Below are positions 33,983 through 40,958 of a DNA stretch of 40,958 bases, one piece after another. The notes beneath the pieces were generated by a model. The model did no database searches. It saw only the letters and a list, made by a program, of their open reading frames with translations, and was not told the DNA's origin. Source of the stretch: Pseudomonas syringae. GTDB lineage: Bacteria; Pseudomonadota; Gammaproteobacteria; Pseudomonadales; Pseudomonadaceae. The stretch lies in contig NZ_JPQU01000051.1 of NCBI RefSeq assembly GCF_000737245.1, forward strand, positions 1 through 40,958, given 5' to 3'. The position numbers and the translations under genes were made by a program. Within the stretch, counting starts at the first letter, position 1. Each line of letters starts with the position of its first letter.

Positions 33983-35974
33983 CTAACGCACCAAATGCAA
34001 AAACTGCATATGGCGTTCGTACTGATCAAGGATGTCGTTGATCACTTGTTCCTTGGTGTACCCCACCAGGTCGTAATCCTGGCTGCCTTCGCTCAAGTGA
34101 ACCTCGGCGCGGTAGTAACGACGATTGTTCAGCTGCTTGGAACCCATGCCCCCTCGGGCAAACGATGGCGTGAAGAAGCCTTTCATCATCACCTGATAAA
34201 TGAACGGTCGCTCTTCGCCATGGCCGATTTCCAGGCTGACGCTGTCATTGGCCGGATCGGGCTGGGTGACAACATTCAGGCCTTTCTCGGCAAACACTGC
34301 GGTTACATCCTCAATGGCCGGTCGAACCGTCTGCTCCAGGAAGCGATAAACCTCGTCTCGCGACGGGTAATGCACAGCCTGACTCAAGCGCTGACGCCAA
34401 CCGCCACGTCGCGCACCGGAAGCAGGAGCCAGCGAGTACAGCTGCGCGATCTGGCGCTGGGACTCCATGAAGAACGCTTTATGCAGCCCCCACATCATCA
34501 ACAGCAGAATCAGAGAGAACGGCAGTGAAGTCAGCACCACCGCCGATTTCAGCGCATCGATACTCCCGGAAAACAGCAGGCCACTGGTAATCAGCGCCGT
34601 CGCCACACCCCAGAAAACTCGCAGCCACTTCGGACCATCTTCATCAGGGTTCCCGCCTCTGGCCGACAGCGTCGAAAGCACGACAGTGCCCGAGTCTGCC
34701 GAAGTCACAAAGAACACGAAGCTGATGAACACCGTCACGCCAATGACCGTTTTGCTCCACGGATAGGTTTCCAGCAGCAAATACAGTGTGCGCGAAGGAT
34801 CATCGATAGCCGATTGGCCCAGCGCGACCATCCCGTGATTGAGCACTTGATCGATGGCGCTGTTGCCGAAAATCGACATCCAGGCCAGGGTGAAACCCAG
34901 CGGAATCAGCAACACACCAAAGACGAATTCACGAATGGTCCGACCACGGGAAATCCGCGCAATGAACAGCCCCACGAACGGCGACCAGGCAATCCACCAG
35001 GCCCAGTAAAACACTGTCCAGCCACCCAGCCAGTCGTTTGGCTTGTCGTAGGCGTAGACATCAAAACTCTTGGTGGGCAGCGCGCCCAGATAATCACCGA
35101 TGTTCTGCACCAGCGTGTTGAGCAGATGCTGCGTCGGGCCGGCGAACAACACGAACAGCAGCAGCGCACACGCCAGCAGCATGTTGATGTCCGACATGAC
35201 GCGCACGCCCTTATCGACACCGGCAATGGCCACCAGAATCGCCGCGCCCATCATCAGCGTGATCAGGCCGACCTGAATCCATTGGGTATGCGGCATGCCG
35301 AACAGGTAATCCAGCCCGGAATTGAGGTGCAACACCCCAAACCCCATGTCGGCACCCAGCCCGAAAATCGTCGCAATGATGCCGAAGCCGTCTACCGCAT
35401 AACCGATCGGCCCGTTAATGCGTTTGCCAATCAGTGGATACAGCGCCGAACGCAAAGCCAGCGGCAAATTATGCCGATACGCAAAGTAGGCCAACGCCAT
35501 GCCGACAAAAGCAAAAACGCCCCAGCCGTGCAGGCCCCAATGCAGAAACAGCAACTGCATCGCCTGCCGCGCCGACTCGGTTGTGCCGCCTTCGCCCTGA
35601 GGCGGTGCGAGCATATGAGTCAGCGGTTCAGAGACGCAGAAGAAGAACAGCGTGATGCTGATCCCGGCGGCAAACAGCATCCCAGCCCAGGACAGATAAC
35701 TGAATTCGGGCTCGTCGTGGTCGGCACCGAGCTTGATCTTGCCGTAGCCAGACAAGGCGGTGACCACCACGAAGACCAGATAAATCGTCATGGCCAGCAT
35801 GTAATACCAGCCGACCGTATTGGCCGCCCAGTTCTGCGCCGCCAACAACCATTGGCCAGAGGCTTCGGGGAAGGCAATGACCACCAAACCGAACAACAAA
35901 ATAAACGTCGCCGCGAAATAAAAAACCGGCGGATTCATGCGGACCAAACCGCTAGCGGGGGCAGATGCACTCAT
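33983..35974 (-). CDS. betT: High-affinity choline transporter, BCCT family
   Basis: A 663-residue, about 12-helix secondary transporter (E. coli BetT is 677). The BCCT signature is FYWAWWIAWSPFVGLFIARI, followed by SRGRTIREFVFGV. The Trp/Gly-rich substrate segment GLGADMGFGVLHLNSGLDYL and the SADSGTVVLSTLSARG loop are also present. A soluble C-terminal extension of about 150 residues (from FFMESQRQIAQL) is typical of BetT proteins, where it tunes osmotic activation. Substrate is most likely choline. The BetI-type operator upstream supports choline-responsive repression. Confidence 0.92.
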   Translation of the reverse strand: MSASAPASGLVRMNPPVFYFAATFILLFGLVVIAFPEASGQWLLAAQNWAANTVGWYYMLAMTIYLVFVVVTALSGYGKIKLGADHDEPEFSYLSWAGMLFAAGISITLFFFCVSEPLTHMLAPPQGEGGTTESARQAMQLLFLHWGLHGWGVFAFVGMALAYFAYRHNLPLALRSALYPLIGKRINGPIGYAVDGFGIIATIFGLGADMGFGVLHLNSGLDYLFGMPHTQWIQVGLITLMMGAAILVAIAGVDKGVRVMSDINMLLACALLLFVLFAGPTQHLLNTLVQNIGDYLGALPTKSFDVYAYDKPNDWLGGWTVFYWAWWIAWSPFVGLFIARISRGRTIREFVFGVLLIPLGFTLAWMSIFGNSAIDQVLNHGMVALGQSAIDDPSRTLYLLLETYPWSKTVIGVTVFISFVFFVTSADSGTVVLSTLSARGGNPDEDGPKWLRVFWGVATALITSGLLFSGSIDALKSAVVLTSLPFSLILLLMMWGLHKAFFMESQRQIAQLYSLAPASGARRGGWRQRLSQAVHYPSRDEVYRFLEQTVRPAIEDVTAVFAEKGLNVVTQPDPANDSVSLEIGHGEERPFIYQVMMKGFFTPSFARGGMGSKQLNNRRYYRAEVHLSEGSQDYDLVGYTKEQVINDILDQYERHMQFLHLVR

Positions 35975-36065
35975 GAAACACGCACCTCCGACTCCGAGGA
36001 AAAGACAGCAACAAACGGGTTAAGCAAGGGTAAGCCTCCTGATATGAGCGGGCAGCGAACCACCG

Positions 36066-36095
36066 GTTTTAATTGAACGAGCGTTCAATTAAAAC
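36066..36095. promoter_or_regulatory. BetI-type operator (perfect palindrome)
   Basis: Left arm GTTTTAATTGAACG and right arm CGTTCAATTAAAAC are exact reverse complements around AG. The core ATTGAAC...GTTCAAT matches the TetR-family BetI boxes I recall from choline genes. It lies 92 bp upstream of betT, where a promoter would be. Confidence 0.8.
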
Positions 36096-36424
36096 ATGGA
36101 AGCGCCCGCGAGGCCTAATCGCGGGCCAGTGGGTGCTGGCTCAAGTGAGGTTATGACGGGTGTTTCACGGGGATCGTTCCCGCCTGTCAGTGCGATAAAA
36201 CCATGTCGAGTGACCGAAGCGGCGAGCCCGATTTTTGACTGTTTTTTTAGGCGCAGTGCGCACTCATTTGCTCCACGCAATTGCGGCGAAAACATCTAGA
36301 GAGGTTTCCTTCACCCTCCAGAGAATTGCCCTACATAGCCATCCGAAATTTTCGTTTAGCGTTCGTTTTCTCGCGAGACAACCAGTCCTGCGGATGCCGA
36401 AGCCAACGAATCAGGATGATAGAA
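36096..36424. other. Gap between the betT operator and the effector locus
   Basis: No supported gene in 329 bp. A short frame from 36096 has no ribosome site and no recognisable composition. The region should contain the promoter for the PAAR locus, but I see no clear -35/-10 pair. Confidence 0.4.
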
Positions 36425-36910
36425 ATGAGCACTGCCTTTCCAACGTCGTATACCAACGAAGTCTCGCAGGAATTCCTTCGCACTCTGGATGCTTCACCTT
36501 TCACGGATCAGCAAGTGGCCGAGTTCGATGAAGAGGCCGCCCTCTGCGTCCAGCAACAAAAGGCCCACTGTGATGCCCATCCACCTATCGCGATTTACCG
36601 ACTGGCAACTGAAGGCAGCCAAACCCGCGACGGCGGTGTGATCCAGCATGCGACGTCAGAAATGGTGATCGAGTTAAGTGACGGCCAACAGGCGCGCGTT
36701 GCGCAGAAAGGCGATTACGCCGTTTACCCCGATGGCAAGACTGTGCAGATCGTGACAGGAGCAGGCCACGAAAACAGCGATACCGCATTGGTGGGCAGCC
36801 TGCTGAGTAACGGCGATCAGATCATCAACACCCCACAAGACTTAGTGCTGTTCGTACAACGTGACGGCGTGCCCAGTGCAGCGGACTTCCTGCCAGCTGT
36901 GGAGGGTTAA
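36425..36910 (+). CDS. Small protein next to a PAAR effector, possible PAAR-like fold
   Basis: A 161-residue cytosolic protein without signal peptide. Residues from about 65 on (RDGGVIQHATSEMVIELSDG, RVAQKGDYAVYPDGKTVQIV, then ALVGSLLSNGDQIINTPQ) show short repeated Gly-Asp/beta units like those of PAAR tips. I suggest it is a PAAR-like or tip-associated partner; this is inference. A ribosome site AGGA lies 12 bases before ATG 36425; ATG 36416 is an alternative. It ends 3 bp before the PAAR toxin gene, whose GGAGG lies in this gene's last codons, so the two are co-translated. Confidence 0.75.
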   Translation: MSTAFPTSYTNEVSQEFLRTLDASPFTDQQVAEFDEEAALCVQQQKAHCDAHPPIAIYRLATEGSQTRDGGVIQHATSEMVIELSDGQQARVAQKGDYAVYPDGKTVQIVTGAGHENSDTALVGSLLSNGDQIINTPQDLVLFVQRDGVPSAADFLPAVEG

Positions 36911-36913
36911 TCC

Positions 36914-37756
36914 ATGGCGACAGGACATTTCATTCGCCAAGGCGACCGGACCCACTGCGGCGGCCAAGTCATGGCCGGGGATGGACGCACCACCATGGCC
37001 GGCATGCCTCATGCGCGTGAAGGAGACCCAGTAAGCTGCGGTAAGGACGGCAAGATCTACAAGATCTGGGGTGGCATCGGCACCATCACTAGCAATGGCA
37101 AGCGCCCGGCAGGGACTTTGGATAGTTTCAGCACCTGCCCGTGCAACGCTCAGTTCATCCCGTCGATGAAACATACCTACGTAAAAGCGGATAAACCTGC
37201 GCCACAAGCTCAAAAGGCCTCCGCTCAAACAGTGAGCGAATCAAATACCAGGTCCGCAGCAACCCCTCGGGCGTCTGATCCAATACCCCCTGTCGTCGTC
37301 AGCTCAAAGCTCTGCAACCACCCCGACCGAATGGAAGAGCTCGCCAACTACATTGCCGACGAGATGAACCGCAATATCAATCACCCTTCAGTGCTGGAAA
37401 TGAAGGAACTGAACAGCTACGACCCGGTGGCCGAAACTCGGGAATATATGGCGCTGCCATTTTATAAACGGCTGGGTAGCCAACCTGACTTTCACTCTTT
37501 CGCTCTTGCCAAACAAGCTAGGGCGTTTGCATTATGGACTGAGCGGGTTGGGCAGAATCGGCCTTGGGATCACAAGCCGATCATTAATAGAAAATTCAAC
37601 GGAGTACGACATAAGCAAGGTCAGCATACGTACTTCTATGATATTTGGTCTAATATCCATTACGGTTATGTTGGAACTGCTGCTGGCTTTTCGGAAAACC
37701 TATTATTGGATGGCGCGGCCTTGAGCAAATCGGCTCGGATAGCTGGAGAAAATTGA
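36914..37756 (+). CDS. PAAR-domain type VI effector with Ntox44-type toxin domain, truncated by frameshift
   Basis: A 280-residue frame. Residues 1-95 form a PAAR domain (HFIRQGDRTHCGGQVMAGDG, CGKDGKIYKIWGG, CPCNAQF with metal-type Cys/His), which caps the VgrG spike. After a Ser/Ala-rich linker (about 98-132), the C-terminal domain has the polymorphic toxin type 44 pattern: ERVGQNRPWDHKP and YDIWSNIHYGYVGTAAGFSE. The frame stops at 37754-37756. The rest of the toxin domain continues in another frame directly downstream, and one extra A in the A-run at 37748-37751 would join them. The toxin may thus be inactive, or the break may be a sequencing error. Target activity is not known from sequence. 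Confidence 0.85.
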   Translation: MATGHFIRQGDRTHCGGQVMAGDGRTTMAGMPHAREGDPVSCGKDGKIYKIWGGIGTITSNGKRPAGTLDSFSTCPCNAQFIPSMKHTYVKADKPAPQAQKASAQTVSESNTRSAATPRASDPIPPVVVSSKLCNHPDRMEELANYIADEMNRNINHPSVLEMKELNSYDPVAETREYMALPFYKRLGSQPDFHSFALAKQARAFALWTERVGQNRPWDHKPIINRKFNGVRHKQGQHTYFYDIWSNIHYGYVGTAAGFSENLLLDGAALSKSARIAGEN

Positions 37757-37998
37757 ACAACTGGAACGAGAAGCCGGGCCCCCGGCGCTCCAACGGAGTT
37801 GAGGGTTTACGCGCGTGGGATGATGCCCCTGACCGTTTATCAATATCAATAGGGATAAGGCTTTATCAGCAATACTCCGATGGCAACCTAACTCCTGCGC
37901 TAATTATGCACCTTGTACTTTCCACACCCCTGACAGATTGGGGCGAAGCAGTCGAGTTACATGACTGCTATAAAAAACAGCCAGGACATTCAATATGA
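37753..37998 (+). pseudogene. Frameshifted C-terminal part of the Ntox44-type toxin
   Basis: An 81-residue open frame lacking an ATG or ribosome site. Its residues NGVEGLRAWDDAPDRLSISI and GIRLYQQY fit the C-terminal end of the type 44 toxin domain (a WDD...D...IxxGxxLY pattern). Joined to the preceding frame by one base it would complete a protein of 361 residues. Its stop codon overlaps the start of the next gene by ATGA, the natural toxin-immunity junction, which supports the view that this was the original 3' end. Confidence 0.75.
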
Positions 37999-38399
37999 AG
38001 ACATTCGGCAAGTTATTTATCGCCATGGCTTCAATATTTTTTGTTTGGTATTTTGCTACACCCAAAGCGACCCTGCACTACCCGGAAGATGGGGAAGATG
38101 AAATTTTTTACCGCTGGAATACCCACGACAGAATTTACCGTGGCACCCTGTACTCAGGTATGAAATCGATAGAGCCAGGGGAGCTTTTTCCCGAGGAGGA
38201 TTTTTTCATGGTCGTAGAATGGTGGAGAAATCGAGTCTATTGGGGATGCGCAAAAGTTAGCCCTAAGTGGTATGGCACAGACTTGTACTTAAGTAAGAAT
38301 GGTGACCTAGATATCAGCCCAGAAGGCCCGACAGACGTGGACAGAGTCATGCTATGCACTCGCCCTTCCGATACCGACGTCGCTTGCAGGCCGTGCTAA
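37995..38399 (+). CDS. Probable immunity protein to the Ntox44-type toxin, membrane-anchored
   Basis: A 134-residue protein with an N-terminal hydrophobic anchor (FGKLFIAMASIFFVWYFAT) and a soluble domain rich in aromatic and acidic residues (EDEIFYRWNTHDRIYRGTLY, FFMVVEWWRN). Four Cys lie in the C-terminal half. AGGA lies 8 bases upstream and the ATG overlaps the toxin fragment's stop. No family is recognised. Position, size and translational coupling are the reasons for calling it immunity. The local DNA is clearly more AT-rich than its neighbours, as is common for horizontally moved toxin-immunity tails. A periplasmic location would suit a toxin acting in the periplasm. Confidence 0.7.
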   Translation: MKTFGKLFIAMASIFFVWYFATPKATLHYPEDGEDEIFYRWNTHDRIYRGTLYSGMKSIEPGELFPEEDFFMVVEWWRNRVYWGCAKVSPKWYGTDLYLSKNGDLDISPEGPTDVDRVMLCTRPSDTDVACRPC

Positions 38400-38473
38400 A
38401 CCGTCATTGGAAAAAGTGGGACCAAGCTCCTTCGTCTAACCGGTCCCACTCATTAACCCAACATATTTCCGCC

Positions 38474-39427
38474 CTACTTCTGCCCCCCATCATCCTGCTG
38501 CAACAAATTCGCCTGGGTCAGATTGCACCCAGCCGGCACGCTGCGGGTTAGCCAGACGTTGCCGCCGATGGTGGAGCCCTTGCCGATGGTGATGCGGCCG
38601 AGGATGGTTGCGCCGGCGTAGATGACCACGTCGTCTTCGACGATGGGGTGGCGGGCGTGGCCTTTTTGCAGTTGGCCGTCTTCGTCTGCCGGGAAGCGCT
38701 TCGCGCCCAGGGTTACGGCCTGGTAGATGCGTACTCGCTCGCCGATGATCGCCGTCTCGCCGATGACGACACCTGTGCCGTGATCGATGAAGAAACTGCG
38801 GCCGATTTGCGCACCGGGATGAATATCGATGCCGGTGGCGGAGTGGGCGATTTCCGAGCTGATCCGCGCCAGCAGCGGCAAGCCAGCACGATATAAATGA
38901 TGGGCGATGCGATGGTGGATCACCGCGAGGATCCCCGGATAGCAGAGCAGCACTTCATCAACGCTGCGGGCGGCCGGATCGCCGTGGTAAGCGGCCAACA
39001 CGTCGGTATCAAGCAGGGTGCGCATGGCGGGCAGAGCTCGGGCGAAGTCCTGTATCAGGTCCAGGGCCTTTTTATCCAAGGTGTCGACGGCTTCCGAATG
39101 CTGGTGAGCTACGTAACGAAGCTCCAGACGAGCCTGAGCCAACAGGGCATTGAGGGCTACGTCGAGGGTGTGGCCGACGTAGAAATCCTCGCTCTCTTCG
39201 CGCAGATCCACCGGCCCAAGACGCATGGGGAACAAGGCACCGCAGAGGGCTTCAAGGATGTCGCGCATCGCAGCCCGGGAAGGCAGCTCCCTACCGCCAT
39301 GCTCGCCACTGACGCGCTTGTTGCGGGTCCGCCAGTCATCACGGGCGGCACGCAACTCGCTGACAATCTGCTGCAACTGCCAGTGACTGGAACGGCCTTC
39401 GGCGGGTACCTCTGGGATATCGCTCAC
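38474..39427 (-). CDS. epsC: Serine O-acetyltransferase, EpsC type
   Basis: A 317-residue left-handed beta-helix acetyltransferase making O-acetylserine from serine and acetyl-CoA, the first step of cysteine synthesis. An N-terminal helical domain (1-165) is followed by hexapeptide repeats with the catalytic His: ATGIDIHPGAQIGRSFFIDH, GTGVVIGETAIIGE, IYQAVTLGAKRFP, then IYAGATILGRITIGKGSTIG. Length fits the EpsC branch rather than classical CysE (273). It is divergent from the D-cysteine desulfhydrase gene, both concerning cysteine supply. Confidence 0.93.
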   Translation of the reverse strand: MSDIPEVPAEGRSSHWQLQQIVSELRAARDDWRTRNKRVSGEHGGRELPSRAAMRDILEALCGALFPMRLGPVDLREESEDFYVGHTLDVALNALLAQARLELRYVAHQHSEAVDTLDKKALDLIQDFARALPAMRTLLDTDVLAAYHGDPAARSVDEVLLCYPGILAVIHHRIAHHLYRAGLPLLARISSEIAHSATGIDIHPGAQIGRSFFIDHGTGVVIGETAIIGERVRIYQAVTLGAKRFPADEDGQLQKGHARHPIVEDDVVIYAGATILGRITIGKGSTIGGNVWLTRSVPAGCNLTQANLLQQDDGGQK

Positions 39428-39481
39428 GCTGACTTCTCCTCGGTTTGGGTGACGGCCTGCAATAGTGGCTTAGCGCAACTC

Positions 39482-39572
39482 CGCGGGACCGGCTTCAGCC
39501 GGGAAGGCAGCATTTCAGACGAATCAATGCAGCGACCGGACCGGCCTCTTCCCGGCTAAAGCCGGTCCCACG
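39482..39572. repeat. REP pair (REPIN), class A
   Basis: Left arm begins CGCGGGACCGGCTTCAGCC at 39482. The right arm 39548-39572 has the class A core in inverted orientation; two outer or central bases differ. It lies in the divergent region between epsC and dcyD. Confidence 0.9.
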
Positions 39573-39648
39573 AAAATCTGGCGTAGCGAAGCTTGCAGGC
39601 AAACATAGATTTTTTTTACAGGGTTAGATAGCTGCTGAAATTCACGCT

Positions 39649-39664
39649 GGCCGCAAATGCGGCC
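39649..39664. repeat. Short perfect palindromic hairpin
   Basis: GGCCGCA-AA-TGCGGCC, within the 372-bp epsC-dcyD divergent region. No T-run follows, and its role is unknown. Confidence 0.5.
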
Positions 39665-39763
39665 ACTCTACGGAAAATCTGATGTGGGAAAAAATAACTA
39701 ATTGGGCAGGCCTTCTGCTCTGATGGCATAAGCCGCAAGAAGTTGCCCTGTAGGAAACGTCTG

Positions 39764-39789
39764 CCTATAGTCGAACGACTCTCTATAGG
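39764..39789 (+). promoter_or_regulatory. Nested palindrome just upstream of dcyD
   Basis: CCTATAG at 39764-39770 pairs with CTATAGG at 39783-39789, and inside it AGTCG-AA-CGACT (39769-39780) is also a perfect dyad. It ends 10 bp before the dcyD ATG, where a ribosome site should be. It could be an operator or an RNA hairpin limiting translation. Confidence 0.45.
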
Positions 39790-39799
39790 CTCACCTCTG

Positions 39800-40798
39800 A
39801 TGATGATCAAACAAAAGCTCGCCGAATTTAATCGTCTACAGCTACTCGGCGGCCCTACTGCCTTGGAAAAGCTGGAGCGGCTGTCGCTCTGGGCTGGCCG
39901 CGACATCTATATCAAGCGCGATGACACCACGACCCTGGCGCTGGGTGGCAATAAAGTCCGCAAGCTTGAATACCTCGCTGCCGATGCACTGGCTCAGGGC
40001 GCAGATACGCTGATTACCGCCGGGGCAATTCAGTCCAACCATGTGCGCCAGACGGCTGCCATCGCCGCGCGCCTGGGGCTTGGCTGCGTGGCGTTGCTGG
40101 AAAACCCCATTGCGACCGAAGACACCAACTACCTGAATAACGGTAACCGTCTGCTGCTGGAGCTGTTCGACGCCAAAGTCGAGCTGGTTGAAAACCTCGA
40201 TAACGCCGACGAGCAGCTTCACGCCTTGGCTGCGCGCCTGAGAAACAGCGGCAAGAATCCGTATGTAGTGCCCATCGGCGGCTCAAATGCGCTGGGTGCG
40301 CTGGGTTATGTGCGGGCGGGTTTTGAGCTGGCTGAGCAAATCAAGCAGACCGGCCTGGAATTCGCCGCAGTCGTGCTGGCCTCTGGCAGCGCTGGTACTC
40401 ACAGTGGGCTCGCGCTGGCACTGGCGGAGTCATTGCCGAATTTGCCGGTCGTTGGCGTTACGGTATCGCGTCCTGAAGAAACCCAACTGCCGAAAGTCCA
40501 GGGCCTGGCTGAACGCACGGCTGAACTGATGGGCGTTGCGCTGCCGGAGGCTTTCAAAGTTGAGCTGTGGGACGAGTATTTCGGCCCGCGATACGGTGAA
40601 CCAAACGCGGGGACGTTATCGGCGATCAAGCTGGTTGCCAGCCATGAAGGCATCCTGCTGGACCCTGTTTACACGGGTAAGGCCATGGCCGGCTTACTGG
40701 ATGGCATCGGCCGCCAGCGCTTCGATGAAGGCCCGTTGATCTTCCTCCACACCGGAGGAGCGCCAGCGCTGTTTGCTTACCCGGGTGTGTTTGCGTAA
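39800..40798 (+). CDS. dcyD: D-cysteine desulfhydrase (PLP-dependent)
   Basis: A 332-residue fold-type II PLP enzyme breaking D-cysteine into pyruvate, ammonia and sulfide; the E. coli protein is 328 residues. The PLP Lys lies in TLALGGNKVRKLEYLAADAL. The substrate region is AGAIQSNHVRQTAAIA, and the phosphate-binding loop is ASGSAGTHSGLALAL; LHTGGAPALFAYP closes the C-terminus. ATG 39800 or 39803 begins the family-like MMIKQKLAEFNRLQLLGGPT; the open frame reaches back to 39743 through a palindrome. Related enzymes include ACC deaminase, but the length and LHTGGAPALFAY end fit DcyD. In pseudomonads I recall cystine uptake genes following; they would lie beyond the window. Confidence 0.92.
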   Translation: MMIKQKLAEFNRLQLLGGPTALEKLERLSLWAGRDIYIKRDDTTTLALGGNKVRKLEYLAADALAQGADTLITAGAIQSNHVRQTAAIAARLGLGCVALLENPIATEDTNYLNNGNRLLLELFDAKVELVENLDNADEQLHALAARLRNSGKNPYVVPIGGSNALGALGYVRAGFELAEQIKQTGLEFAAVVLASGSAGTHSGLALALAESLPNLPVVGVTVSRPEETQLPKVQGLAERTAELMGVALPEAFKVELWDEYFGPRYGEPNAGTLSAIKLVASHEGILLDPVYTGKAMAGLLDGIGRQRFDEGPLIFLHTGGAPALFAYPGVFA

Positions 40799-40874
40799 CA
40801 GCCGATCAGTATCCTGGCTCGCGGGAATGCAAGCGCCTATGGGAGATTCTGTGTTTGCTCGCAAGCGGATGTGA

Positions 40875-40958
40875 CGTGGGACCGGCTTTAGCCGGGAAGG
40901 CGCCATTTCAGAGGATAAATATCGGATGGACGTACTGGCCTCTTCCCGGCTACCGCTC
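40875..40958. repeat. REP pair, class A, right arm incomplete at the window end
   Basis: Left arm starts ACGTGGGACCGGCTTTAGCC near 40874. The right arm begins CTTCCCGGCTA but then reads CCGCTC instead of the expected complement before the window ends. The right arm is diverged or cut. Confidence 0.7.

Noticed and set aside
34814..36076. 420-codon open frame antisense to betT
   Set aside because: Composition is Arg/Gln/His-rich without motifs, it is opposite a clear BCCT transporter, and it overlaps the betT operator.
36096..36299. 67-codon frame starting right after the BetI-type operator
   Set aside because: No ribosome site, no recognisable protein features, and it overlaps expected promoter DNA.
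37738..37760. Programmed -1 ribosomal frameshift in the PAAR toxin
   Set aside because: No X-XXY-YYZ slippery heptamer in the zero frame (codons GGA GAA AAT TGA) and no obvious downstream pseudoknot; a one-base indel in the A-run is simpler.

Overview
The window looks like the chromosome of a fluorescens-group Pseudomonas. The coding DNA is GC-rich, and the order coaD, 2[4Fe-4S] ferredoxin, gamma-glutamyltranspeptidase, mutM, (pfpI), rlmI-like, ilvD, folA resembles what I recall of P. aeruginosa. The glnA-ntrBC nitrogen block, Pseudomonas-type REP palindromes with a REP-associated transposase, a BCCT choline transporter and a type VI secretion PAAR effector all fit. No rRNA, tRNA or CRISPR array was seen. 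Everything is from reading the sequence; no database search was run.

Layout. 1-5730: a polar amino-acid ABC importer operon on the minus strand (binding protein, two permeases, an argininosuccinate-lyase-like enzyme, two ATPases, the last cut by the window edge). It is divergent from an OccR/NocR-like LysR regulator, with a T-N11-A dyad in the shared promoter region. The lyase gene overlaps the first ATPase gene by ATGA, so import and C-N bond cleavage appear to be one pathway. The substrate is unknown, perhaps an N-(dicarboxyethyl) amino acid or amine. 5848-15286: coniferyl-aldehyde-dehydrogenase-like gene, coaD, ferredoxin, ggt, a small exported protein, mutM, an HDOD protein, a decayed pfpI remnant, an RlmI-like rRNA methyltransferase and an SH3/coiled-coil envelope protein. 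15321-15918: REP cluster plus a RAYT transposase. 16237-20154: ilvD, a periplasmic HAD phosphatase resembling phosphorylcholine phosphatase, and folA.

20261-27201: an uncharacterised two-gene module (DUF2868-type membrane protein plus DUF3482-type GTPase, overlapping by 8 bp), a YkgJ-type cysteine-cluster protein, typA and thiI. 27535-33837: nitrogen control: glnA behind a textbook sigma-54 promoter, a secreted chorismate mutase, two tandem DUF4124 proteins, then ntrB-ntrC behind a second probable sigma-54 promoter with an NtrC-like site upstream. 33983-36095: BetT-type choline transporter with a 30-bp perfect-arm palindrome of BetI type 92 bp upstream. 36425-38399: a small type VI effector island: possible PAAR-like protein, PAAR-Ntox44 toxin split by a one-base frameshift in an A-run, and a probable immunity protein whose start overlaps the toxin's true stop. 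38474-40798: divergent epsC (serine acetyltransferase) and dcyD (D-cysteine desulfhydrase), both of sulfur amino-acid metabolism.

At least three sequence classes of REP palindrome occupy gaps throughout, mostly as inverted pairs (REPINs). The best candidates for something undescribed are the lyase/ABC/LysR operon, the DUF2868-DUF3482 GTPase module and the broken PAAR-Ntox44 effector locus.
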